A DNA stretch of 36,058 bases from contig CAIKHZ010000251.1 in the NCBI GenBank assembly GCA_903827375.1, positions 1-36,058 on the forward strand. The letters run 5' to 3'. The notes below the pieces were generated by a model, which did no database searches, was not told the DNA's origin, and saw only the letters and a list, made by a program, of their open reading frames with translations. Positions 8,041-18,217 of this stretch are shown piece after piece (the stretch's first letter is position 1; the number at the start of each line of letters is the position of its first letter). Both the position numbers and the translations under genes were made by a program. This DNA is from Akkermansiaceae bacterium (GTDB lineage: Bacteria > Verrucomicrobiota > Verrucomicrobiia > Verrucomicrobiales > Akkermansiaceae).

Positions 8041-11000
8041 ATGTCCCGCCTGCTTCCTCTCATCACCTCATCGGATGTTGCCGTTCGCGACCAGTCGCTG
8101 GACGCGGTTTGCGCCCACCTCAGTGCCGCCGACTTACTGGCGGAGGCCGCCGCCTTGGATGCGTTCCGCCGCGCCAGCGATAACCTTTATGCCCGGGTGC
8201 GAGCCCTGCTCTTCCTCCACGCCATCCACCGCTTTCACCTGCCTGTCAGACTCGCAACGCACACCACCACTGCCGCCATCCCCTTCAGCGGTTACGAAAA
8301 CCTCCTCCAACGCCGCTTCGAGGAAGCCATCGACGTGTTTCTAACGTCTCAGCAGACCGCCGGTCCGTCTGACGCCATTTCCAGCGCCTTGGCTGCGGCC
8401 TACCACCGGTTGGCGTTTCAGACACTGGCTGACCAAGTTCGGCGCAGTGTCCGCAGCGTGCGGGGCAATCAATGGATGTTCCGCATGGGCCATCCGGCGG
8501 ATCATCCACTGCGGATCCGGCCAGAGTTATTGGAGCGGGATTCCGCGAGCGGGACCTATCCGATATTGCGGGAACGTACGCCGGTCCGCATGGACCTGAC
8601 GCACTGCGGGTGGAGCGACATTTTTTTTCTGGGAATGGACTACCCGGAGGGAGCGAAGGTGCTCAATGTGTCGATTGATCTGGCGGTGTACGGTGGGGAT
8701 GCAGCGCCGAGGCCGCCTGTGGAGGCGAGTTTTCGGGTGATTGACGAGCCGGTGTTGCGGCTCACCAGTGTGGACTTGGGCTGCACGGCGGAAATTTCCA
8801 GTCTCAACGAGGTGTTTGATTTTGCCAAGGACTACTTGGGATTGCTCAAGGCGGCGGTGATTGCGAGCGGGTTGGTGCCACCGGGCATTGAGGGGTCTGG
8901 CCAGAGCTTGGGGGACTTGTTAGCGGAGGTGGTGGGACCGGGTCGCGGCATTGAATTGGTTAGCAACGTCAATAACATCCCCAAGGGGTCGCGCCTCGCT
9001 GTTTCCACCAACCTGCTCGCCGCCCTCATCTCCGCCTGCATGCGTGCCACCAATCAGGCCCGTTCGCTCACCGGCGGCCTAGCGGAAAGCGAGCGGCGGA
9101 TTGTGCTGGCACGAGCCTTGTTGGGTGAGTGGCTGGGGGGGTCCGGCGGTGGCTGGCAGGATTCAGGTGGCGTGTGGCCCGGCATCAAACTCATCGAAGG
9201 AGCGCTGGCGATGGAAGGCGATCCGGAATTTGGGATCAGCCGCGGCCGTCTGATGCCCAGCCACCGGTTGCTTGACGTGAACGAGGTGCCGGTCGCCGCT
9301 CGCAAGCGATTGCAGGATTCGCTGGTCCTCGTCCACGGCGGCATGGCCCAAAACGTCGGCCCGATTTTGGAAATGGTCACTGAGAAGTACCTGTTGCGTT
9401 GTGACAAGGAATGGCAGGCACGCCAGCAGACCCATGGGATTCTCCAGCGAATCCTTGAGGCGCTCAAGACCGGTGACATCCAGGCGCTTGGGGCGGCCAC
9501 CAGTGAGAATTTCCAGCAGCCGATCCAAACCATCATTCCGTGGGCCAGCAACCTCTACACAGAGACATTGATCACCAAAGTCCGCGCCGAATTCGGTGCC
9601 GACTTCTGGGGCTTCTGGATGCTCGGCGGCATGGCCGGCGGGGGCATGGGTTTCATTTTTGCCCCGCAGCGGATGCACGAGGGGCGTCGGCGACTGCTAG
9701 AGATCATGACGGAAACCAAGCGCACCTTGGAATGCGCCCTGCCATTCGCCATGGCACCGGTCGTGTATGATTTTTCCATTAACGAACGTGGCACTTGGTC
9801 TGACCTGCTGGTGGGGGCCGAGGCACTCATGCCAGCGGGCTATTACAGCCTGAGCATTCCGCCGCTGCTGCGCCTGCCGCGCAACCAACTGGCAGCTCAC
9901 CATCTGACCGAGCTCAATCATTTTGCCGTTGCCTGCCGCAGCCATCCTCACCTCAGCGGGGCGGTTGAAGCGCTTTTTGATTCGATATTGCCCGGCGGTC
10001 CCGTGGAAAGTGCCAATGAAGAATCCCTAGCACTTCTCCTCGATGAATTCGGCTTCGACCCCGAAACCCACGAGCAAATCCGCGCGGACTTGAAAGTCGG
10101 CCGCCTTGGTCTCGCCCAAAACCGCCTGCCCGCCAATGCCGTCATCGAGGATGTGTTGGCAGGAGACCTATTTGACGCCACCCAGCCAGCTTCCCTGCCT
10201 GCCAGTCTTCACCAAATCGGGCTCAACGCCCTGTGCGCAGGTGAAGTGGCCGTTGTCACCCTTGCCGCTGGTGCCGGTTCGCGCTGGACCCAGGGTGCTG
10301 GCGTCGTCAAAGCCTTGCATCCATTCTGCAAATTGGGCGGCCGTCACCGGTCGTTCATCGAGACTCATCTGGCCAAGAGTCGCCAGCTCAACCGCCTCGT
10401 CGGCACTCCTTTGCCGCACGTTTTCACCACCAGTTATTTTTCGCATGCCGCCACCGAGCGGTTTTTAGCGGATCATGGCAATTACGGTTACCAAGGTCCT
10501 TTGCTCTTGTCTGTGGGCAAAAGCATCGGCCTGCGTCTCATTCCCACGGTGCGCGATTTGCGCTTTGCCTGGGAGGAAATGCCCCAGCAAATGCTCGACG
10601 TCCAGCAACAGAAAGTGCGCGACAGCTTGCGCAGCGCGCTGCTGCAATGGGCCCAGACCCACGGCGAGGCGGGCGATTATACCGCCAATCTTGCCGCCCA
10701 ATGCCTCCACCCCGTCGGTCATTGGTATGAAATCCCCAACCTCCTGCGCAACGGAACCTTGGCAAAATTGTTAGAACAGCGACCCCAGCTCCAACACCTT
10801 GTCATGCACAACATTGATACCGTCGGCATGACGGTGGACCCCGCCTTGCTGGGCCAGCACATCGCCAGCGGTGCCGGACTCACCTTCGAAGTCATCACCC
10901 GCCGCCTTGAAGATCGCGGGGGTGGCTTGGCCCGCGTCGATGGCCGCCTGCGCCTTGTTGAGGGCCTGGCCATGCCCCGCGAGCAGGACGAGTTCAATTT

Positions 11001-11370
11001 GTCGTATTACAATTCCAACACCTGTTGGATCCACATCGACCAACTCCTCGCCACCTTCAAGTTGAGCCGTGCAGACCTCAATGATCTGGAGAAAGTCAAC
11101 CGGGCTATCCGAAAGGTGGCCGCCCGGATGCCCACTTACATCACTCTCAAGGAGGTCAAAAAGCGCTGGGGGCGTGGCCAAGAGGACGTATTCCCGGTCT
11201 GCCAGTTCGAAAAACTGTGGGTCGATATGAGCAGCCACTCAGGTCTGGACACCCGATACATAGCTGTTCCTCGGGCCCGCGGCCAGCAACTCAAGGACCA
11301 GGCGCAGCTCGACGGCTGGCTGCGCGATGGCTCCGCCGCTCATCTGGAGTCCCTCTGCGAATGGACGTGA
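8041..11370 (+). CDS. Large GHMP sugar kinase / UDP-sugar pyrophosphorylase fusion
   Basis: The product is 1109 residues in three parts. Residues 1-170 are a mostly helical region I do not recognise. Residues about 175-650 resemble a fucokinase-type GHMP kinase: RTPVRMDLTHCGWSDIFF, the ATP loop PKGSRLAVSTNL (from 314), the catalytic-Asp segment GGGWQDSGGVWPGIKL (Asp 374) and the third motif GGMAGGGMGFIF (from 529). Residues about 735-1109 resemble the UDPGP family of UDP-glucose/UDP-GlcNAc pyrophosphorylases: LAAGAGSRWTQGAGVVKAL (741-759), HNIDTVGMTVDPALLG, GGGLARVDGRL. Together these would phosphorylate a free sugar at C1 and load it onto a nucleotide. The ATP loop is degenerate (GSRLAVST for GSGLGSSS). 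The known bifunctional Fkp/FKGP enzymes have the reverse order, pyrophosphorylase first. The gene follows the GalU-like gene by 12 nt. Confidence 0.78.
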   Translation: MSRLLPLITSSDVAVRDQSLDAVCAHLSAADLLAEAAALDAFRRASDNLYARVRALLFLHAIHRFHLPVRLATHTTTAAIPFSGYENLLQRRFEEAIDVFLTSQQTAGPSDAISSALAAAYHRLAFQTLADQVRRSVRSVRGNQWMFRMGHPADHPLRIRPELLERDSASGTYPILRERTPVRMDLTHCGWSDIFFLGMDYPEGAKVLNVSIDLAVYGGDAAPRPPVEASFRVIDEPVLRLTSVDLGCTAEISSLNEVFDFAKDYLGLLKAAVIASGLVPPGIEGSGQSLGDLLAEVVGPGRGIELVSNVNNIPKGSRLAVSTNLLAALISACMRATNQARSLTGGLAESERRIVLARALLGEWLGGSGGGWQDSGGVWPGIKLIEGALAMEGDPEFGISRGRLMPSHRLLDVNEVPVAARKRLQDSLVLVHGGMAQNVGPILEMVTEKYLLRCDKEWQARQQTHGILQRILEALKTGDIQALGAATSENFQQPIQTIIPWASNLYTETLITKVRAEFGADFWGFWMLGGMAGGGMGFIFAPQRMHEGRRRLLEIMTETKRTLECALPFAMAPVVYDFSINERGTWSDLLVGAEALMPAGYYSLSIPPLLRLPRNQLAAHHLTELNHFAVACRSHPHLSGAVEALFDSILPGGPVESANEESLALLLDEFGFDPETHEQIRADLKVGRLGLAQNRLPANAVIEDVLAGDLFDATQPASLPASLHQIGLNALCAGEVAVVTLAAGAGSRWTQGAGVVKALHPFCKLGGRHRSFIETHLAKSRQLNRLVGTPLPHVFTTSYFSHAATERFLADHGNYGYQGPLLLSVGKSIGLRLIPTVRDLRFAWEEMPQQMLDVQQQKVRDSLRSALLQWAQTHGEAGDYTANLAAQCLHPVGHWYEIPNLLRNGTLAKLLEQRPQLQHLVMHNIDTVGMTVDPALLGQHIASGAGLTFEVITRRLEDRGGGLARVDGRLRLVEGLAMPREQDEFNLSYYNSNTCWIHIDQLLATFKLSRADLNDLEKVNRAIRKVAARMPTYITLKEVKKRWGRGQEDVFPVCQFEKLWVDMSSHSGLDTRYIAVPRARGQQLKDQAQLDGWLRDGSAAHLESLCEWT

Positions 11371-11380
11371 CCCCAGTCTG

Positions 11381-11390
11381 CCCCCCCCCC
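11381..11390. repeat. Poly-C tract (10 C)
   Basis: Ten consecutive C lie 10 bp after the stop of the fusion gene and 75 bp before tatA. Such runs slip during replication. Here it is intergenic and could alter spacing or expression of tatA. Confidence 0.9.
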
Positions 11391-11464
11391 TGATTCCCGA
11401 GTGCGTCACTAAAACTTTCACCGAAAAATGTTGCGCGGCAAGCACTCCGCCCTACCATCACCGC

Positions 11465-11683
11465 ATGCAGCTCACGTTGGCGTTTATCACTTCTCCTCAG
11501 GATTGGACCATGATCCTCCTGATCGTTTTGTTATTGTTCGGTGCTAAAAAACTCCCTGAACTGGCTCGCGGCGTTGGCAAGAGCATGGGTGAATTCAAGC
11601 GCGCCAAGGACGATTTCGAGAGCCAAATTACGAAGGCCGCCACCGAGTTGCCTGCCGAAAAACCACCTCACGACAAAGCTTGA
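11465..11683 (+). CDS. tatA: Sec-independent protein translocase subunit TatA/TatE
   Basis: The product is 72 residues with the standard TatA layout: a short N-terminus, one membrane helix (about residues 7-25, ending LLFG), the conserved hinge FGAKKLPELARGVGKSMGEF, and an amphipathic helix and polar tail. TatA multimers form the pore of the twin-arginine pathway in the inner membrane. The ATG at 11465 gives the compact family start; the frame is open upstream to 11327 but that extension is not Tat-like. TatB and TatC are not in this window. At least one Tat substrate is predicted here, the Gfo/Idh protein at 1656-2981. It could be TatA or TatE, and no Shine-Dalgarno is visible. Confidence 0.9.
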   Translation: MQLTLAFITSPQDWTMILLIVLLLFGAKKLPELARGVGKSMGEFKRAKDDFESQITKAATELPAEKPPHDKA

Positions 11684-11754
11684 GACCTTTGGTGCGGGGG
11701 CTTGTTCCTCGCCGATGTGGGGCGTGAGAATCCCCGGTAGAGTCGCCGAGATGG

Positions 11755-14721
11755 CTAATCTGAGGCGTCCGGCGCTGGCAGCCAGCGCTCTAGCACGAGT
11801 GCCAGCGAGGCGGGGGTGATCGGTTTGGGGACGTAGTCATTCATGCCCGCCTCCAGGCACAATTCCCGATCCCCTTGCATGGCATTGGCCGTCATTGCAA
11901 TGATCGGTAGCCCGGGATTGAGCGCGGCGCCGCCCGCTGCACGAATCAAGCGGGTGGCTTCCAGCCCGTCCATTCCGGGCATTTGCATATCCATGAGCAC
12001 CAGATCATAGGACAGCTTGGCAATGGCTTCGACGGCTTCCTTGCCGTTGGCCACCACATCCACGGGCAATCCCATATTGTGAAGGTACCCCGAGGCCACC
12101 TTTTGGTTGATCAGGTTGTCCTCGGCCAGCAGAACCCGCAGGGACGGCCAGTGGCTGCGCATAGCCGTCGGGAGGTGCCTTGGTGGTGCCACATCCGCTG
12201 CTTGGGCGGAAGGACTGGCAAAACAGGCGGTAAACCAGAACTCGGACCCGCAGCCAACACTACTTGAAACCCCGATCTCTCCTCCCATCAGTTGAACCAG
12301 CTGCTTCGAAATAGCCAAACCCAGCCCTGTGCCGCCGTAATGCCGGGATGTGGATGCATCCACTTGGCTGAATTTCGAAAATAGCAACGCTTGCTTGTCT
12401 GCCGGGATGCCAATGCCGGTGTCCTGCACCGCAAAGCGAACGATCCGGCTGTCGGCGGAGGACACAGTCAAGCTGGCTCGCACGGTTACCTCCCCATCCG
12501 GGGTGAACTTGATGGCGTTGCCGGCCAAATTGAGCAGGACTTGGCGCAAGCGGTTGGGATCGCCTCGCAGCTGGCTAGGGGTGCCTGGAGCGATGCTGCA
12601 ACTGAATTGGAGACCCTTGCTGTGGGCGCGGATGGTCAGCAGTTCGCCAAGTTCCTCCAGCAGGGCGGGTAAATCAAAGTCCAATACCTCCAAGTCGAGC
12701 TTGCCAGCCTCGATTTTTGAAAAATCCAGAATGTCGTTGATGAGCTTGAGGAGGATTTCTCCGCTGGTATGGACCATTTTGGCATATTCGCGCTGCTTTT
12801 CGCTGAGCGTACCAGCCAACAGCAAGCTGGTCATGCCGATGACGCCGTTCATGGGGGTTCGGATTTCGTGGCTCATGTTAGCCAGAAATTCGCTCTTGGC
12901 ACGGTTGGCCAACTCGGCTTTCTCGGAGAGTTCGGTGGCGCTGGCGGTGGCGACTTCGAGTTGGCGGTTGCTGGCGATCAGTTCGGAGCTGCGCAGCTGC
13001 ACCAAGCGTTCCAATTTCTCCCGCTGGCGCAACGGCAAGCTTAGCGCAAGAGCGAGCCCGACGGTGAGGCCGAGGCTTAAAAGTGCGGTGAGTGAAACCA
13101 GCCACCGTGGGTGCAGGCCTAGGAATTGTCCACCCGCAGTGGCGGTGACGACAAGCGTCTTGCCGAAGGCTAGAACCGGGCGCATGACGCATAATCCGGC
13201 ACGCTGGTGGGGATCTGCATAGCCACGGCTAGCGAGCGACTCCGGGCGGGAATTGCGGTGCAGGAGCGAGAGTTCGAGCAGGGTGGAATCGTGCGTTGCT
13301 ACGTTCTTTAAAAGCCGATCGCTTCGCAGAAGTGCCAATGCGAAACCCTTCAAGCGCCGCTCCGTTCCATCGGTATAGACTGGCCGACAAATCATCAGCG
13401 CCTTCTGGTTATCTGTTTCCTCCCCCAAGTTGAGCGGGTCGCTACTGGTGAGCAGACCACTGCGTTGGGCTTCCTCCAGCGTCATCCGGCGCAGCGGATC
13501 CGAGCCGAGATCGTAACCCAAGACCGTCTCATTACCGGCCTCCGGGGCAGCTTGTAGGACTGGATAATAGACATCGCGGCCGCTGGCTGGCACCCGCTGG
13601 CCCTGCTCGTCTTTTTGCCAGATCATAAAGTCCTTCAATCCCGAAGCGCGGACCTGCTCTTCGAAGTTGGCTCGCTCCGCGGCTGGCACAGCTGGAATCC
13701 ACTCCCAAACTTGGACATTCGGGTTTTTCACCAGATGGGTGGTGAAGGACTGGAACTCGTTGCGGCTGAGGGTCTCAGCGTGTTGGTAAAGGCATGCCAG
13801 ACCTTCCAGTTCCGTGCGGGCCATGGCTTGCAGTGTGACGGCGATCTCGCCAGTGCGACTGGCAGCTAGTTGGCCAAACGCGAGTTCACGGTCACGCGCT
13901 TCGATTTGGTGGGCCATCCAGGTTGCAAACAGGGTGAGTAGCAGGCCGACGCCCCCCCCCAGCGCCGGTTCAAGGTGACGCATCCAGCGTGGCGAGTGAG
14001 CGCCGCTTCGGCTGCGTCGCCGCACAAGCATTGCGCCAAGCACCACCAAGGCAGCCAGCGCCAGCGAGAGCAGTGCGGATGGCAGCGCCGCGCGTACCTG
14101 CAATCGATTCCAACTCTGGCCATCAATATCCAAGCCCAGCACTGCGAGAACTGAGTCACCGTTGTCGCCTGCCCGGACATCAGTCGCGTGGGCCGTCCCT
14201 CCATCGCCTGGCGGGTGAGGGGCAAGGGCCGGAGGGGCAAGGAGTGTCACGAAGCCGGTGACCCACGTGCCCCAGCGGTCGCTGTTAGGGCCTTCGGTGG
14301 TGGCAGAGGCGGAGGTGAAGACATGCCGGTAAGACTCGGGGGCTTCCTCATAAATCTGTCCTGGCGGGGAATAATCTTTGGAGCTGGGATCTTCGCTATC
14401 AACAAAGAAAAACAGCTTGCCGTCAGGCTTTTGGCCCATCAGGTAGAGGAAACGGCATTCCGGGATGGCAGCACGAGTGAGGGTGAGTTGCTCCTTGAGG
14501 CGCTGGTACTTCGGGTTTTGCAAATCTGCCGTCGTGGCACTGAGCGTCTGAATCGCCTCGGTATCCAGGGTTTGCGCCAGCAGTTGCGTTTGTGCCAGCA
14601 GGTCGGCACGTGCGGCGTGGTCGGCCGATACAACGATCTGCCATGTCAGAACACTGCCAGCCAGGAGGATGGTCAGCAGCAGCAGCAGCACAAGGCCCCA
14701 TAATCTGCGTTCTTGCATCAT
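11755..14721 (-). CDS. CHASE-domain hybrid sensor histidine kinase
   Basis: The product is a 988-residue inner-membrane sensor. An N-terminal helix (about 8-28) is followed by a first periplasmic region ending at a membrane segment near 206-230. Another membrane segment (about 252-270) leads to a CHASE-type periplasmic domain (about 275-490; [12 protein letters not shown], then [20 protein letters not shown]), which binds small ligands in other proteins. A last membrane segment (540-564) precedes a coiled linker, HisKA ([10 protein letters not shown], phospho-acceptor His 618), HATPase_c ([29 protein letters not shown]) and a receiver domain with acceptor Asp 911 ([11 protein letters not shown]). 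There is no Hpt or output domain, so phosphate must pass to another protein, perhaps via the Hpt of the neighbouring kinase. Codons 254-257 contain a run of nine G, a possible slippage site. It starts 113 bp after the small membrane ORF. Confidence 0.92.
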   Translation of the reverse strand: MMQERRLWGLVLLLLLTILLAGSVLTWQIVVSADHAARADLLAQTQLLAQTLDTEAIQTLSATTADLQNPKYQRLKEQLTLTRAAIPECRFLYLMGQKPDGKLFFFVDSEDPSSKDYSPPGQIYEEAPESYRHVFTSASATTEGPNSDRWGTWVTGFVTLLAPPALAPHPPGDGGTAHATDVRAGDNGDSVLAVLGLDIDGQSWNRLQVRAALPSALLSLALAALVVLGAMLVRRRSRSGAHSPRWMRHLEPALGGGVGLLLTLFATWMAHQIEARDRELAFGQLAASRTGEIAVTLQAMARTELEGLACLYQHAETLSRNEFQSFTTHLVKNPNVQVWEWIPAVPAAERANFEEQVRASGLKDFMIWQKDEQGQRVPASGRDVYYPVLQAAPEAGNETVLGYDLGSDPLRRMTLEEAQRSGLLTSSDPLNLGEETDNQKALMICRPVYTDGTERRLKGFALALLRSDRLLKNVATHDSTLLELSLLHRNSRPESLASRGYADPHQRAGLCVMRPVLAFGKTLVVTATAGGQFLGLHPRWLVSLTALLSLGLTVGLALALSLPLRQREKLERLVQLRSSELIASNRQLEVATASATELSEKAELANRAKSEFLANMSHEIRTPMNGVIGMTSLLLAGTLSEKQREYAKMVHTSGEILLKLINDILDFSKIEAGKLDLEVLDFDLPALLEELGELLTIRAHSKGLQFSCSIAPGTPSQLRGDPNRLRQVLLNLAGNAIKFTPDGEVTVRASLTVSSADSRIVRFAVQDTGIGIPADKQALLFSKFSQVDASTSRHYGGTGLGLAISKQLVQLMGGEIGVSSSVGCGSEFWFTACFASPSAQAADVAPPRHLPTAMRSHWPSLRVLLAEDNLINQKVASGYLHNMGLPVDVVANGKEAVEAIAKLSYDLVLMDMQMPGMDGLEATRLIRAAGGAALNPGLPIIAMTANAMQGDRELCLEAGMNDYVPKPITPASLALVLERWLPAPDASD
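13952..13960. repeat. Poly-C/G tract (9) inside the CHASE kinase gene
   Basis: Nine C on the plus strand are nine G in the coding strand of the 11755-14721 kinase, reading through a Gly-Gly-Gly stretch at residues 254-257. A slip of one base would frameshift the gene before its CHASE, kinase and receiver domains. Confidence 0.9.
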
Positions 14722-14833
14722 GTTTGGTGACCGAGGGTAGGCTCTGGACCTTCGAGTTTACGGGCGCGCCCCCACGGAAGTGGCTGCATCCCCGGAGCCG
14801 GGGTATTCCTGGTTGTGTAACAGAAAAAACATG
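14722..14833 (-). other. Intergenic gap with a short GC-rich hairpin
   Basis: This 112-bp gap between the small membrane ORF and the CHASE kinase contains the palindrome CCCCGGAGCCGGGG (about 14787-14800), a 6-bp stem with a 2-nt loop. No U-tract follows on either strand, so it is not a clear terminator. The CHASE kinase may be the last gene of the upstream operon or may have its own promoter here. Confidence 0.4.
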
Positions 14834-15025
14834 CTAAGCGAGAATGTTCAAGCGCGGGATTACGGATTGGAGGCCGCTGGTTGTGTTCCCTTCGAGCCGG
14901 GACAATGTCCGCAAGATGTTGCGTGCCAGGACGAAGCCGACTAGTTCCACTAGAAAAATCACCGCCAGGGCACCGAAAAGCACGATTTTTTCAAGGATGC
15001 AGGCAGCGGAGTTGGTGAATTTCAT
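14834..15025 (-). CDS. Putative 63-residue single-pass membrane protein
   Basis: The start at 15025 (MKFTNSAACILEKIVLFG) lies 4 nt after the stop of the PAS-GAF hybrid kinase, a spacing typical of translational coupling. The predicted protein has one long hydrophobic helix (about residues 12-35) followed by a basic tail (ARNILRTLSRLEG). I recognise no family. It could be a small partner of one of the flanking kinases, or a chance ORF. The coupled position and the strongly amphipathic layout support it, while the short length argues for caution. The frame is open further upstream to 15121, but that region overlaps the kinase gene. Confidence 0.45.
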   Translation of the reverse strand: MKFTNSAACILEKIVLFGALAVIFLVELVGFVLARNILRTLSRLEGNTTSGLQSVIPRLNILA

Positions 15026-15029
15026 GGTT

Positions 15030-17615
15030 CTATGTGGTGAATGCTGGAACGGTTTGTTCCCATTTCTTGATAGCTTCGAAACTATTTTGCCAGAGTTCTG
15101 AGAGTTCCGCGTGGAGTCCACCGGCTCGCTCCGGCGCTACATCTTCAAATTGCTCCAACTCTGCCAGCCGGGCACTGATGGCAATGCAACCGAAGCACCC
15201 CAGAATCCCTTTCAGCGAGTGGCTTCGCCGCTTGAAGGCCGGGATGTCTCCCTCCGCAATGAAAACGCGGATGAACTCAAGGGATTCGGGGACTTCTTGC
15301 AGTAGATCACCTAAAATATCGAAATAGCCAACTTTGCCGATCTCAATGAATGTATTGAGTTGTTGCACGTCGATAAGCTGACGTAGGGCGGGGTGGGGTG
15401 GGGGTTGCATTTGTTTGGTAGGTAGGGCTGCCTCCGACGGCGTTCCGTTGATATGAGCCAATAGATTCTGCAGGCGGTCTGTAGTGATGGGTTTTGTAAA
15501 ATACTCATCCATGCCTGCGGCACTCGCCGCATCGCGGTCACCATGATATGCATTGGCTGTTAGGGCCACAATGTATGGACGATGGGCCAACTCCAAGGCG
15601 CGGATTTGTCGGCACGCATCCAGACCGTCCATCACCGGCATGTGAAGATCAAGCAATATCAGGTCATACGCGCTATCTCGCGCAGCGGCAACCGCTTGCA
15701 GGCCATCGCAGACCAGATCGGGGGTGATACCGAGGCGCTGGAGATGCAGTCGAATAATCTTTTGGTTGTTCGAATTGTCTTCCGCGACGAACACACGCAG
15801 CTTGTCGAAGGGCACCGGGACGTCCGCTGGGGCCATGGCTGGTTCGCTAGGGGCGGTGGCAGTCATCCCATGGTTCGTCTCATGCAGGGGTAGGGACCAG
15901 GTGAACGTGGATCCTTCACCATGAACACTCGTGACGCGAATATCCCCATGCAATGCCTCTGCAAGGCGTTTGCTGATCGCCAGGCCCAGCCCCGAACCGT
16001 CAAAGCGGCGGGTACTCGCCGAGTCAGCCTGCACAAAGGGTTTGAACAAGCCGTTGACGGTCTCCTGGGTCATCCCGATGCCTGAATCCTTGACTTCAAA
16101 GGTGATCTGCCAACGCGCGTTGGCGTCCAGACCGCCACTGACCCTCAGACTGACGAAGCCGCGGGGAGTGAATTTGACGGCATTGCCTAGCAGATTAACT
16201 AAAATCTGTTTCATTCGGACACGATCCTCCTCAATGAAAGCTGGGAGTTGGTCGGCGACGTGGCAGCTGAGATCGAGGTGTTTGCCTTGAGCCGCTGGGC
16301 GAACGATGTCACAGGCCTCTTCACACAAATCGCCCAATGAAAAGTTTGTCACCGCGAGGTCGATTTGCCCACTCTCGATGCGCGAGTAGTCCAGGATGTC
16401 ACTGATGATTTGTAGTAAAAAATGCCCTGATCCAAGCAGGGTCCGGATGAAATCCAGCTGTTGGGCGTTGAGCGGGGTGCTTTCCAAGAGCGAGGCCATG
16501 CCGATGATGCCATTGAGGGGAGTGCGGATCTCATGGCTCATGGTCGCGAGGAAGATGCTCTTGGCGCGGTTCGCTGTCTCAGCGGCCAGTGCGGCGTCAC
16601 GGGCGGCATCGCGGGCGATGACGAGGGCGTCGGCTTCATCCTGGGCGACTTGGCGCAAGCCGATATTGGCGGCGGCAGAGCGGAGGATGGCGATTTCCCA
16701 AGGTTGCCAGCGGCGGTCTTCGCAGCAGGCATCGAAGCCCATGAAACCGCTGAGTTGGGTGCCGACGAAGATGGGGACGACCACTAGCGAGCGGATCTCC
16801 TGAGCGATGAGCATCGCTTGTTCGCTTGCCGGAAAGTCTTGCACTCCGCCACTGATGACACGGCCAGCTAGCAACTCCGGCAACCAACGGTCGTAGCCGT
16901 TTTCGTGAAACGAGAAATTTTGGAGTTTGGGGTTTTCGAGTTGCGGGCTGGCGGCACCGGAATTCCATTCGGCAATCTGGCTCAAGGCAGGGGTTCCGAG
17001 TTGCGGGTGCGGATGAATGCGGAATAGATAGCAACGATCCGCGTTGGCAGCGGCACCCAGAGCCGCTAGAATCTCTCCCCATACGGCAGCGTTGGGGCGA
17101 TTCGCCAGCAGCATGGTGCTGGTGAGCGCCACAGCCTCCATCAGATTGCTGGACCGTCGGGCTTGGGTTACGTCGCGCTGAATCGACATGAAGCCCGTAA
17201 CATGGCCGTTGTGATCGACGAGTGGCTGGCATTCGAGATGAATGATAAAGGAGCAGCCGTTTTTGCTGTAGTTCACGAGTTCCGCCTCAAAACCTGAGCC
17301 ATTGCGAATGCATTCACGGATGCGGGCTCGCTCGGAGAAGTTGTCTTGGGGGCGCTGGAGCAAGCTGCCTGGGGATTTGCCGATGGATTCTTCCAAGCTA
17401 TAGCCGGTAATTTTAGTAAACCCTTCGTTGACCCACTCGACGCGGCCCTCCCGGTCCGTGATGATCACGCCATTATCCGTGAGTTTGGCAACTCGAGCCA
17501 GTCGCGTCGTGTCGGCACGCGAGCGCCGACTCGTTCGCTGCTCGCGGATGAAAAAGAAACAACTCACCGCAGTCGCGATCAGGCAAAAGCTGGTTAGAAA
17601 AAGCGGCGGATCCAT
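15030..17615 (-). CDS. PAS-GAF hybrid histidine kinase with receiver and Hpt domains
   Basis: The product is 861 residues. A single N-terminal membrane helix (about 3-22) is followed by a PAS domain ([20 protein letters not shown], then [14 protein letters not shown]), a GAF domain (about 160-320), HisKA with [10 protein letters not shown] (acceptor His 361), HATPase_c ([28 protein letters not shown]), a receiver ([11 protein letters not shown], Asp 656) and a C-terminal Hpt domain (RRSHSLKG, His 799). It therefore carries a complete His-Asp-His relay in one chain. The start at 17615 ([10 protein letters not shown]) is 17 nt after the stop of the EpsI-like gene, so I infer it belongs to the exosortase operon. 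PEP-CTERM loci of other bacteria also carry dedicated kinases (PrsK, GAF-containing), but their architecture differs. The partner response regulator is not in the window. Confidence 0.93.
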   Translation of the reverse strand: MDPPLFLTSFCLIATAVSCFFFIREQRTSRRSRADTTRLARVAKLTDNGVIITDREGRVEWVNEGFTKITGYSLEESIGKSPGSLLQRPQDNFSERARIRECIRNGSGFEAELVNYSKNGCSFIIHLECQPLVDHNGHVTGFMSIQRDVTQARRSSNLMEAVALTSTMLLANRPNAAVWGEILAALGAAANADRCYLFRIHPHPQLGTPALSQIAEWNSGAASPQLENPKLQNFSFHENGYDRWLPELLAGRVISGGVQDFPASEQAMLIAQEIRSLVVVPIFVGTQLSGFMGFDACCEDRRWQPWEIAILRSAAANIGLRQVAQDEADALVIARDAARDAALAAETANRAKSIFLATMSHEIRTPLNGIIGMASLLESTPLNAQQLDFIRTLLGSGHFLLQIISDILDYSRIESGQIDLAVTNFSLGDLCEEACDIVRPAAQGKHLDLSCHVADQLPAFIEEDRVRMKQILVNLLGNAVKFTPRGFVSLRVSGGLDANARWQITFEVKDSGIGMTQETVNGLFKPFVQADSASTRRFDGSGLGLAISKRLAEALHGDIRVTSVHGEGSTFTWSLPLHETNHGMTATAPSEPAMAPADVPVPFDKLRVFVAEDNSNNQKIIRLHLQRLGITPDLVCDGLQAVAAARDSAYDLILLDLHMPVMDGLDACRQIRALELAHRPYIVALTANAYHGDRDAASAAGMDEYFTKPITTDRLQNLLAHINGTPSEAALPTKQMQPPPHPALRQLIDVQQLNTFIEIGKVGYFDILGDLLQEVPESLEFIRVFIAEGDIPAFKRRSHSLKGILGCFGCIAISARLAELEQFEDVAPERAGGLHAELSELWQNSFEAIKKWEQTVPAFTT

Positions 17616-17632
17616 GGGTGAGGGTGGCAGGC

Positions 17633-18217
17633 TTAACGGAAGCCGAGGGCGGGCAGCAGGATCTGGCGGACACGGTCCCAATCGACCGGTTCGTTAGGAA
17701 TGCTCCGGAGGGTGACTAAAACGGGTTCGGGGCCGCTGCGGCCGAGGGTGGCCCTGCGTGCGCTGGTTTCCAGCCAGTATTCGATGGATGAGGCGAATTG
17801 CTGTTTGCCGTCATCAAAGAACCAGAGCGCCTGAGCCGTCTGGTCACCCTTGGCGAGCGACATCCAAGTGGCATCCCCAGACGGCACCTTGACGCTGGTC
17901 TTGGCTTGAATCTGCCAGCCAGCACCCGCAAAGCAATAGCCTGGATCATGGACTGCGTGGCGGTTTTTGCTGCCGTCGGTTACGGTGAGGATCACATGGC
18001 CACCGCCCCGCATTTCAATGAGTCTCTGGATCGCTTCAGCCTTGCCGAGAAATGCGCGATCGTCGGGGTTGGGAGCCATTGGCGATGAGTGAAAATCCGC
18101 CGTGGCTATGGGAATGGCTGCCAGGCGATCGGACGCCGAGGGAATAGGCAGGCACGGCCAGATTAGGGTGATGAGGGCGGTAAAAATAAGGCCGCCCCAT
18201 TGAAGGAAGCGCTTCAT
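17633..18217 (-). CDS. EpsI-like exosortase-associated protein
   Basis: The product is 194 residues. An N-terminal hydrophobic helix ([20 protein letters not shown]) anchors or exports the protein. The middle contains [19 protein letters not shown] (Cys 95), which fits the EpsI-type pattern in which a His/Cys segment precedes a Gly-Trp; EpsI domains are found beside or fused to exosortases. The C-terminus ([20 protein letters not shown]) is family-typical. The role is probably in exosortase-dependent processing or polymer export at the periplasmic face, though the exact function of EpsI proteins is not settled. Its ATG overlaps the stop of the preceding gene by 4 nt (ATGA). The family call rests on motif resemblance and position. 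Confidence 0.7.
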   Translation of the reverse strand: MKRFLQWGGLIFTALITLIWPCLPIPSASDRLAAIPIATADFHSSPMAPNPDDRAFLGKAEAIQRLIEMRGGGHVILTVTDGSKNRHAVHDPGYCFAGAGWQIQAKTSVKVPSGDATWMSLAKGDQTAQALWFFDDGKQQFASSIEYWLETSARRATLGRSGPEPVLVTLRSIPNEPVDWDRVRQILLPALGFR

